The notes under the pieces are model-generated. The model was not told the origin of the DNA, made no database searches, and saw only the letters and a list, made by a program, of their open reading frames with translations. Source: Eutreptiella sp. 'Long Island Sound 2002' (lineage: Eukaryota; Euglenozoa; Euglenophyceae; Eutreptiales; Eutreptiaceae). From it: a DNA stretch of 64,000 nt. A program made the translations under genes and the position numbers. The stretch lies in assembly GCA_964036045.1 (NCBI GenBank), contig OZ038378.1, forward strand, positions 60,499,408 to 60,563,407, read 5' to 3'. Below, piece by piece: positions 21,185 to 30,463 of this stretch (its first letter is position 1; each line of letters opens with the position of its first letter).

Positions 21185-23713
21185 TGACGCGTTCCCGTGG
21201 GGGGCCGGCCACGGGACGCTGCGGTGACACGCACAGGTGAGCAGGCAGGCAAAGCACTACGCTCACAAGGGCATCAATACGCTCGTGTCATGTGACAAAG
21301 CGTTTCAGAACCCTTGCCACTCTGAAATGAGGGAACGAAAGTATGTACAGCAACACATCAGGATATGTACACATGGGGTTAAGACTGGACTGGGGTAAGG
21401 GCATCACAGGACAATAGACACTCTATCCCAACTTTTATCCCAATCCCAGGTCCGACCCTCTCAGTGGCTGGTGGGGGCGGGGGCTCAAATACAACCCATG
21501 CCCTGCTCAGTCCGGACCCTGAAACCCTGCCAATAGGGGAGGTGTCCCGCCCAGCCACAGGCGAGTTCCTTGGAACCAAGGAGCTCCAAGGCCAACCGAC
21601 AGTGGCTCCCTATGCTCCCTTAACGGCAGGTCCCAACTCCTCTCTGAGCCAGGGATATGGCCCCGCCATTATCCCCTAGGAGCTGGTAGCTGAAAATGGG
21701 CTGTTTCAGCCCAAACTGATATTAACTCCAAAATCTCCAAAATTGACCCCTCGTCCGGACCCGCCAGAGGTAGGGACGAGGAAACTGACCCTATGCCCCT
21801 CGACTACGAACTCCCTGGAGCCCTCACCCAACCTGGTTCCCTCTGAGGTCCCGGCATCAGGGCAACACGGATTCGTCAAGTGGGGTGATGATGCCAAAAT
21901 CACCAAAATCGGCGTCATTCCCACGCGTAGCCCGCCCGGCCAGGGCAAGGCCAATGGCTCACAGGTTAGGAGGCAGGACCTAGGACTTCTATCTGAGTGT
22001 ACAACTTGAAATTAGGTCCGGGCTCCGTGTGGGCATGGAGATATGGGGCCGCCAATTGACCACACGGGGGGTTGAAATTGGGGTCCCAAAAGGGGGTCAT
22101 TTTGGCTGCTCGAAATGAGCCAAAATTCGGGGTGCTCCCAATAATATATCTCCACGCCGGCTTGGAGATCGGATCCGCCATTCCATACGCGATCCACCGG
22201 GAGTCCACCAAAGACTCCCATGCCCTTGGCTCTCAGAGATCTCCATGCCACTAGGCGTGGTGACGATCCCAATTGGGTCCACAAATGCCAAAATGGCGAA
22301 ATTGCCCACACTCACTTTGGGCTAGCACCTTAACGAAGGTGGCTCCGCTTCGCACACGTGGTATATGAACCATGAGGACCAATATGCATAACACCCATGT
22401 CATATATGGTCCATTGGTCCATGCGTCCGGCGTGCACGGGTGGGCTGAACATAGTGCACGGCGGGCACAAAAAGTGGAAAATTGCTTAAAATGGTCACAA
22501 ATGCGCACACTCATGGTTGGGGCAAATGAGGCACATGCCGGACTTGGACCGGAGTGTGCCATAGGATTGGTATCAAGTCATGTGTGTCCAACATATCTTT
22601 TGGGCGTCGCCCAACTCCTCCGGTTTTGGGAATGGCAGGGTCGCCAAGTGAGCCCATGATTTGGGATAGTCCCAAATCGCCAACATGGCGGCTACGGTGT
22701 GTCAAGCCCAAGAGGAGTTATTCGCCGGGTCCAAGATATGTTGGGCACTGAAGTATGTACCCCCATATCATACTTGAGTCATGATGTCAATTGAGCGCAA
22801 CGTTGAAATACACGGTCGCCACTTGACATCATGACGGGCCAAAAACGGCAAAATTGGCACAAAGATACACAAAAGTGCCTTGAAAGGTGCACAATTATAT
22901 TATAATATCTTCGGCTTGGATCGTGCAATCAACTAATCCTTCTAAACACAATGACTTGACACTAATGACCTTCGATTCCACCTATGTGCTCCACTTGGGG
23001 CGCTTCGAAAGGTCACGAGCGCTACTTCCCAAGTGGGCACATGAAATTATGGAAAATTGCAAAATACACACCTTGCTCCCAACGCATCGCTTCGGGATCG
23101 CCACACAAGCTTCCCTTCACGAAGGTTAGGCTTGCAATTGATCGTAGGGAGTATGGAGAAGGGGCTTGCACAATATGAGGTCCATTGGCGGGTTTGGCTT
23201 GGAGCGATGAACCCGCCAAATGGGCACGCAACACAACACAAGGCACATACTCCATATTGCCCAAAAAGGTAGCTCCCCCCACGATATGTCATGCCCCTCC
23301 AAGGGCATAACTTTGTGTCAATCGCTCATAGGAACTCAAGGAGAGTTCCTATGCAACACCAAAACTCGCGCGCTACACTCGAAAGTTATCTTAACGCACG
23401 CAATATCATGGCCAAAGAGTTATAACGCAAACTCTACCCTCTTGACCATGATCCATTACGGTAGCGCGCACGTGTGGAAACGCAAGGCGCATAATGCTTC
23501 CTAAATTACGTCGGGAGTATTGTGAATACATCCCACGTTTCCTTATTGTCATTCCTCGCAAGCGGCACGAGATATGACCCTCACAAGTGGCCTCACGAAT
23601 CAACTTTGTTTTGCCCATATCTCTAAGACAAATGGAGGGCAAGATAAAAGGAAAGTTGATTCGTGCATAGGGGAGCACGTAGGTCCACTCGAAAGAGGTC
23701 AAATCAAGTGCGG

Positions 23714-23747
23714 GGATGTCGAAGTTGAAAATCCGATTTCGACATCC
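23714..23747 (-). other. Conserved LTR hairpin, element A left LTR
   Basis: GGATGTCGAA and TTCGACATCC form a perfect 10-bp stem with a 14-nt loop. The same structure occurs in element B LTRs with the end pair C-G instead of G-C. Confidence 0.65.
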
Positions 23748-23944
23748 TGAAAAATTCGGATTAAGGTTGCGAGTGTAGAATGTGAAAATTGCGGATGCAC
23801 CAATGCAATTCCTGAAGACTTTAGAGTCTGCGTCACGATTTGCGCTAAAATATCTGTATATAACAGTTAAACTGGCGGTTACGCTAAAGTCGCGAGCTAA
23901 CCGCCAGCTGTCAAAACAGTGAATATCAGAACGGAAGCGTAAAA

Positions 23945-24012
23945 ATTGACGGAAACAATATGAGAATAAAACCCTGTTGATTCCTGATGTTCTGATATAT
24001 GAATCTCCGTTG
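23945..24012 (-). promoter_or_regulatory. Candidate LTR core promoter block, element A
   Basis: On the minus strand, TTCATATATCAG is followed about 12-20 nt later by AATCAACAGGGTTTTATT. The same block is present in element B LTRs (TTTATATATCGG ... AATCAACAGGGTTTTATT). A TATA-like box plus a conserved downstream block suggests the transcription start; this is inference. Confidence 0.35.
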
Positions 24013-24209
24013 GCGGTGCATCGGTTGCCGTTGCGGGGCTTTACGGCACGGAACACGCTCCCGCCGGGCTCGCACCGGGCGTCAACGGGCGCCTTCCGTA
24101 CATGGGGTTAGTGGACTGGAGACCGGTCTTCCCTTCCGTACATGGGGTTAGTGGACCGAAGACCGGTTGTATGCCGTAACCTAGCCATGGGGTTCTGGGT
24201 ACCGCTTCA

Positions 24210-24220
24210 CCCCCCTCCTT
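24210..24220 (-). other. Element A polypurine tract
   Basis: The minus strand reads AAGGAGGGGGG directly before the LTR start TGAAGCGG, the expected primer site for plus-strand DNA synthesis. Confidence 0.85.
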
Positions 24221-25072
24221 AGAGCAAACCCTGGGGGGGGCTCGATAACACCCACGCATGGCAGCGGGTACCCAGGACCATTTCCTGAAGGGGAAGGGTG
24301 TCACATCCTCACTTCAGGCTGATTAGGCTCTCAAATCCCACAATAAGACAGGTACGGTGCTGTAGCTGTTAGTGAAAGCAAGTATAGTATCAAGTATCAA
24401 GTCCCGGGTCCTGGCGGCGATTGTTCGGCATCCAAAGGAACCGTTAACCCATACCAGGCGCACCGGGTGCCGGCTGCTACGGTCACCACCACAGTGGCAG
24501 TGGCATACACGGCCAACATAGGCGACACACGACGACCGAGGTGGTCCCACAGGTCGAGAGCGACCACAAAGATCCATCAGGCTACCCCAAGCTTCCCAAG
24601 GCCCGCCGACTGGGGAGAGTCCCCACGGGTCCTTCCTCGGGCGCACCATGTCCATATCCATACGACGCGAGTCCAGAGTGGTACAGCCGAACGAGCTCCT
24701 CCTTAAGGGATCGGGCATCAAGGCCGTCTTTTCCCTCGCCCTATTACCACGAAGGCCATACATGAGTGAGTCCTCATGCAGTGTGGGCGGAGGCGTCGAC
24801 TCCTCAAACCACCAGTTTCCCAGGCAGACTGACCGAGGTCAGGAGCACCGGAGGCCGCCATCCGACTGCAAGTGCGTCTGCGAGTGGCTAGGCTCACACT
24901 GGGACTGACAGTGGCGGACTGCTGGGAGTGTAGTCAGGCAACTGGGCTTCCCGCCTGGCGCCATCAGGATCTCCACACATCACAGCGAATAGGGCACACG
25001 GTATCACGGGCACTCAAACAGAAGAATCTGTAACAGGTACTGGTCCAGGCTGGACCATATGTAAATGCATGT
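24221..25072 (-). other. Element A 3' untranslated part, left of nested element B
   Basis: Non-coding retroelement sequence that continues at 38284-38797 beyond element B. No supported frame. No target duplication for B is visible at 25072/38284. Confidence 0.6.
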
Positions 25073-27431
25073 TGAAGCCGGTTCGGACCCCCGTGGCCAT
25101 CTGGGGGTCACTTGGGGTGTGTATCTATGTGCCGGCAAGCCGCCATTGGCTGATATCATACTCTCCCATCCACCTGACCTAACCCGATGTGATAGTGTGA
25201 TAGGTCTGGCCATACCGGCTATGAGCGGCCATATTCAGTACCGAGGCGCCGCCAGCGGAGATTTATCTATCGGAATATCAGGAATCAACAGGGTTTTATT
25301 ATCATGATGTTTCCGTAATTTTTCAGCCTTTCGTTCTGATGGTCAATGTATCGGCGACCGTCAGCTGGCTCGCGATTTTGCGTTAACCGATTGGTTAACT
25401 GTTATTTCCAGATATTTTGGCGGATACTCCGTTGAAGGGTCAGATTTCATCAGCAAAGGGTTCGTTGCTTCCGCAATTTTCTAAATAAGCACTCGAAATT
25501 TTATTCTGAATTTTTCGCGATGTCGAAATCGGATTTTCGACTTCGACATCGCCGCACTTGATTTGGACTTCTTCGAGTGGTCATACTCCTTTCCCTATGC
25601 CCGAATCAGGTTTCCCTTATACTTGCCACCCATTTGACTTGGAGATATAAGGGAAACAAAAGTGAATCGTGGGACCACTTTGAAGGACCATATCTACGCG
25701 CGAGTGTGAGGAAAGAGAATAAGGAAGGTTGGGTTGCAAACGCCTTGGTCTCAACTTAATTTAGGAAGCATCAAACGCCTTTGGTGTGTAAACATGCCCG
25801 ATATAGCAAGGGATAATGGTCAAGAGGGTATAAAGTGATATATAACTCTTGGACCGTGCAACCGAATATTTTCTTGTGACTTTCGAGTGTACCGCATGAG
25901 TGCTGGGGTTGCATAGCAACTTTTCATTGGGTTCCTACGTATTTTTAACGTGAAGTTATGTCAATGGAGGGACATGGCATATCATGGTGGGAGCCATATT
26001 TTGAGGGTATGTGTTGTATGCATGGTATATGTTTGATATGCTCACGCCCATGTTATATATCTTCGTGTGGCCGAAGAGATGGGGAGCCATACGTGACAAG
26101 GGCTTTGCCCATGTCCCAATTGTGGAATTCAAAGCGCTAGACCAAGTCTACCGCGCATGTATTGCTCATGGTATGTTTGACAAAGAGATCCATGGGTGCA
26201 CTCCCATTTTCATGGGGCATGTAGATATTAGTGGCGAAGGTATCTCCATGCGCCTGATTGGGGATCCAAATGGGGGAATTGTTCGCAAATGGTTCCAATC
26301 ATTTGTGTATTGAACCATGAGCGGAGATCATGGGTGGGCATAGAGATATACTATCATGACAACTTTGTATTTGGTCATATTTTCATGTTTTTGACCTCAA
26401 TTTTTGCTCATTTTTGCGTTTTGTGTACTTACCTGGTCAGCAAACAGCAAGAAGCCTATGGAGAGTCGAACCATGGTATGTTGTTCATATGTTGGCATAT
26501 GCTTTGGAGTTGAACACCACCATATGCCGGATCGCGTACTCCATTTGGCTTGGCGCACGAAGGATCACAAGAATTGGTCTCAAGATCATGGGCTGACTTG
26601 GGCAGTGCGTGGCGCCCATATCCCAAGGGGTTTCGAGGGTAAGGTGGGGATGTACATGGGCATTGACCTGCGGTCTATATCCTCCATGAATATTAGACTT
26701 CGATTCCATGCATGCTTCCAGCCTTCGGATAAGTGGTAACTTCAATTTTGAGCATATATGTGCTATATGGCCAATATGGTGTGAATTGGTGGTTTTTTGG
26801 CATGTTATGAGTTCAAACTCATAGGTCATTCCTCTAAGCCCATTCAGTTCCAAGTCCAACCAAGGTTATGTCAGAATAGGGCATGGTCCTGAGTGCCACT
26901 CTAGGCCATGACACGCCACCTCCCCTATTGGGCTAGGATTTAGAGGCTTGGGAGTGAACACATTTTTGGGGTTTATGTAATGACTTTTGACATGTGGCAT
27001 TTAACCATCTTATTGGACTGGGTTCAGGGCATCATGTTGGTGAGACAAGGGAAGGTCTTGAGTCCAGGGAATGAGGGGTCTATGGCTGTGATTGTATAAG
27101 TTTCCATCTTTCCCCAACTTCGCTTTATTTGTGTTCATATGCCAATTTCAGGGCTTTCTTCCTTGGTGCAATTCTTGTACATGCCCGCCATCGTGAGACC
27201 ATCGATGTGCTGAACGGAAGCCCGCAGCCTGATTTGGATTGTGAATTGGGTTATTGCTATACTTGTGGGATCAGGTTGCTGTTCAGGGTTGAAGGAGGAT
27301 TACATTTTCTATATTTTTGGATTTGGACCCTGGATTTTGAGGATTTTGAGAAATGCAATCGTTGATCCGGAGCAAGTCAGCAGGGGTGACAGGCGGAAGG
27401 GGCACAGCGGGGGCCGGTCCTGGTAGGGACC
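25073..27431 (+). repeat. Element B 5' LTR
   Basis: Starts TGAAGCC and ends GGTAGGGACC; near-identical to 35926-38283. Its first 500 bases are related to the element A LTR read on the minus strand. The TATA-like TTATATATC of the 3' LTR is TTATCTATC here. Confidence 0.94.
25518..25551 (+). other. Conserved LTR hairpin, element B 5' LTR
   Basis: CGATGTCGAA and TTCGACATCG form a perfect 10-bp stem with a 14-nt loop; counterpart of the element A hairpin. Confidence 0.65.
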
Positions 27432-27438
27432 TTCTTTA

Positions 27439-27451
27439 TGGTAGCAGAGGC
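27439..27451 (+). other. Element B primer binding site (tRNA-iMet type)
   Basis: TGGTAGCAGAGGC lies 7 bases after the LTR end. It differs from the usual initiator-Met site TGGTATCAGAGC by one substitution and one extra G. The gag frame is open through it, but translation probably starts later. Confidence 0.75.
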
Positions 27452-27658
27452 TTACCTGCTGCCCCTACCAACCGCCGACCCGGGGACTTGGGCCCTTATG
27501 AGCCCTGCCCAAGTACGCCCCGGTTGCGTATTGTGGACTCGGTGGAGACCACGCCGGAGATTGGAGCCATAGAAGAACCGAGACGTTCAAGAGCATGGCG
27601 AACTCCGGAAGTTGAAGCCCGAAGAGAAGTACGACATTCGGGAAGAGGAGGACGTGAC

Positions 27659-30463
27659 ATGGAGGACCTGGTCTCCATGTGTGAGCGTCGCTGCCGAAAG
27701 GCATGCAACCTCCGCTCCGCCGCGGAGGACTCTGATGAGGCCTGCCATTCAGGCAGCAGCGGAGGACGAGCCCGGCGCTACCGGAAGCGCGGGTCACCCA
27801 AGTCCGCGGCAAGCAACGCCGGGGCTATGGACACGGACCCCAGCCCGGTCAGGCTGTGGGAATCCGAGGGGCACTCCGAGGGCTATCGGACAGCCTACGA
27901 GCCACCTTCGGAGTCGGAGATGTCCGCGCTGATTGCCAGGGCGCATACGGCCCCCGAGCCCGCCCTGCAGCACGACGCCGAGGGCTTGGAGAGGCCAGCC
28001 AGGGCCCGGACGGCACCTCTGCCCCGGCACACGGGACCGGAGACGGACGCCATAGGCGATACGCCCATGGGCGATGAGTCTGAGGTGCCGGGAACCGCGG
28101 GTTGCGCTGAATCCGGAGGAAAGCACGCTGCGTGCCACTGCGAGCACGTGTCCTTCCTCATGGGCAAGTACCGGAAGATGGGAATGGACGCCATCGTGCA
28201 TCGCCTTGACCGCCTGGACAACGCCAAGGACGGTCTAGAGGAGGACGTCGCGGGGATCCTGGACGACCAGTCGGCCGCGGAGAACCACATGGAGGAGCTG
28301 CGAGCGTATCAGGCCCGGTACCGGGAGAATCTGGAGCTGGCCCTGCAGAAGCAGCAGCAAGTGGTGGACAGCCTCCTCCACTTAGTGGGGGACATGTCGG
28401 GACGCCTGAAAAGGCTAGAGGAGCGACAGCCCCTCGCCTGGGGTCCGGAGCTCCCGGCAAAGCCGGCCGCGGTGGAGCTGGTGGAGCGGGTTAAGACCCT
28501 CAGGAGCGCCATGGAGAAACCCATGGGCGGCCCTGCAGAGGCACCATACGCGCCTCCGCGTGTTGACCCGGGTGCGCTGCCGTTTGTTCCCATGTTCAGC
28601 GAATCCACAATGCTTGGGGAAGACACGGCACCGGCTGGGTCCATGCGGGAAGGGCACGTAACCACGGACCCGAGGAGCCTGACGGTACAGATGTCCCATG
28701 CCGCCCAGGATGTACCGACCACGACGAATATGGTAGTCTATGCGGAAGAGAAGATCGAGATCCAGAACCAGACCATGCAGGGGCGAACCATGGGAAGCGC
28801 CGACGGACATGGTCGAGGCCATCCAAGCGGAAACCTATGGGCGAAGGACCCCAATACGGGGATATGGACGGCCGATGGAGCAAGTCCTTCCCGCATTCCA
28901 AACCCCATGAGTTCAGGCCCAACTGGACCGCACTCCATGGAGGAGAGGGATGTACGGGGAGTGTACTCACACCCCCCGGCCACAGGTGGTATCCGTCTCG
29001 GTGGAGTGGTGGCTGGAGACGTCGGAGACGCCATCAGGATTGACGACCTTAGGGGAATCAAAATCCCCTATTATGACGGGAACCCGTCCAACCTGGATGA
29101 CTTCATCCTGGACTGGGAGGACTTCGCCGAGGAGGTCGTCGGCGAGATGCGGAGCGCGCCGCGGGACAAGTGGGTATGCCGGACATTCCCACACCGGCTG
29201 GCGCAGGACCTGAAGGAGGAGCTGCGGGATCAGATCCGGGAAGGATTGATCCGTACGGAGCAGGCCTGCCTCCAGTGGTTGGAGGATGAGGAGCGGGTGG
29301 ACGCTCCTAACCAGAAGCTGGAGGACCTGTGGTCCATTCCGCTGCCGCTGGACCGCGGTGAGTTGCGGGTCCGGGAGTGGAACCGGTATCTGCGGAAGTA
29401 CCGCAGATGCCTCAAGCTGGTGGAGGACTGGAACGAGGCCAGCGAGATCCGCCACCTCCTGAAGGACGTCCTCCCCGGCAACTGGAAGAGGAGAGTGGAG
29501 GACGAGGAGAAGAAGCGTGCCAAGAAGCGGGTGGCGGTGAGGATTATGGCGGCGGAGGATACCCATGCGGGTATCACGGAGTTCTTCAGGAGGAACCTGG
29601 GCGAACCCAACCGGATGTTGGGACTGAAGAACGCCGTGTACATGGAGGTATTTGGAGACTCCATGGGGCAAAGGTTGCTGCGCCTCAACAACGTGGAGTG
29701 GAGGCGCGGGGAGCCGCTGAGGATGCCAGTCATCTTCGCCCGCATGAGCCTTGACGAGATCGTGAAGTACATCACGGTGGAGTTGAAGCTCAATGCGAAG
29801 AACGAGGCCCACGTGCAGGATCGACATGGTCATGGACAACGAGGCCACCGAGAAGACCGCCATCATCGAGAGATCCAGGAGGACACGGCCAACTCCGCGG
29901 AGGATGGTAGTGGAAGTGGCCAAGACCACTGGTCCCGGGAGGATCACGAGGAGGCCCATTTCTTCGCGTTTGTGGCGCACAACGTGAAGATCCATGGGCA
30001 GGATCGGTCCAGATGGAGCCAGGTGGGACCCAAGAAGGGCAAAGAGCCAAGGAGGATCGGGAACCCACCGCTCTCGTTCCGGGAGTACAGGTCTCAGCAC
30101 GACGGGTGCTGGGTCTGTTATGGCAAGGGAAATAACCATGCACACGACCACCGTCAGTGCAAGGTGTATGAGGCGGACAAGAAGGCCTACTTCGCAGCCC
30201 ACCCCGAGAAGAAGCCCAAGGAGCAGCGGATTTCCGACTGGAAGGCGAAGGGCGGAGATGGGGGAAAAGGCCAAGGCAAAGGCCAAGGAAAAGGCGGAGG
30301 AAGAGGCTATGGTGGTGGACCTGGTCAAGACCGACGAGTGAGGTCGATCGAGGAAGTTGCTGAGGACATGTTGAGGACGTTGGAGGAACTCAAAGCCCAG
30401 CAACGTGGAGGACAAAGTCCTGGCGGATCGCAGCCGGAAGGGGCTGCGGGAAGCCTAGTCTAG
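27659..30463 (+). CDS. gag: Element B Gag polyprotein
   Basis: Structural protein forming the retrotransposon particle. The frame is open from the LTR (ATG 27353), but that would place the primer binding site inside the coding region, so I favour ATG 27659. Near the start, CERRCRKACNLR forms a Cys motif that element A Gag also carries. A Pro/Arg-rich region, a coiled coil (about 28190-28450), and the Gag core (SNLDDFILDWEDFAEEV...) follow. A zinc knuckle CWVCYGKGNNHAHDHRQC (Cx2Cx10Hx2C, atypical spacing) precedes a KGQGKGQGKGGGRGYGGG RNA-binding tail. The frame ends in a single UAG, and pol follows in the same frame. Confidence 0.85.
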   Translation: MEDLVSMCERRCRKACNLRSAAEDSDEACHSGSSGGRARRYRKRGSPKSAASNAGAMDTDPSPVRLWESEGHSEGYRTAYEPPSESEMSALIARAHTAPEPALQHDAEGLERPARARTAPLPRHTGPETDAIGDTPMGDESEVPGTAGCAESGGKHAACHCEHVSFLMGKYRKMGMDAIVHRLDRLDNAKDGLEEDVAGILDDQSAAENHMEELRAYQARYRENLELALQKQQQVVDSLLHLVGDMSGRLKRLEERQPLAWGPELPAKPAAVELVERVKTLRSAMEKPMGGPAEAPYAPPRVDPGALPFVPMFSESTMLGEDTAPAGSMREGHVTTDPRSLTVQMSHAAQDVPTTTNMVVYAEEKIEIQNQTMQGRTMGSADGHGRGHPSGNLWAKDPNTGIWTADGASPSRIPNPMSSGPTGPHSMEERDVRGVYSHPPATGGIRLGGVVAGDVGDAIRIDDLRGIKIPYYDGNPSNLDDFILDWEDFAEEVVGEMRSAPRDKWVCRTFPHRLAQDLKEELRDQIREGLIRTEQACLQWLEDEERVDAPNQKLEDLWSIPLPLDRGELRVREWNRYLRKYRRCLKLVEDWNEASEIRHLLKDVLPGNWKRRVEDEEKKRAKKRVAVRIMAAEDTHAGITEFFRRNLGEPNRMLGLKNAVYMEVFGDSMGQRLLRLNNVEWRRGEPLRMPVIFARMSLDEIVKYITVELKLNAKNEAHVQDRHGHGQRGHREDRHHREIQEDTANSAEDGSGSGQDHWSREDHEEAHFFAFVAHNVKIHGQDRSRWSQVGPKKGKEPRRIGNPPLSFREYRSQHDGCWVCYGKGNNHAHDHRQCKVYEADKKAYFAAHPEKKPKEQRISDWKAKGGDGGKGQGKGQGKGGGRGYGGGPGQDRRVRSIEEVAEDMLRTLEELKAQQRGGQSPGGSQPEGAAGSLV

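Larger units (their letters stand above)
21185..24209 (-). repeat. Element A 3' LTR
   Basis: Direct repeat of 48450-51473. Its element-internal edge meets a polypurine tract on the minus strand, and the LTR begins TGAAGCGGTACCC. It contains a tandem CCTTCCGTACATGGGGTTAG motif (24091 and 24134), an inverted repeat CTGGCGGTTA/TAACCGCCAG (23873-23908) and the shared hairpin at 23714-23747. Short frames inside have no support. Confidence 0.93.

Noticed and set aside
22012-24056. Conserved short proteins in the element A LTRs (found in both copies)
   Set aside because: Conservation only reflects LTR identity; frames lie in known non-coding repeat on both strands.
25063-25072. Target-site duplication for element B
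   Set aside because: CATGT before the 5' LTR does not match ACGGC after the 3' LTR, even with shifts of a few bases.
28967-30415. 482-codon antisense frame opposite element B gag
   Set aside because: Shadow of the gag frame; no start context or motif.
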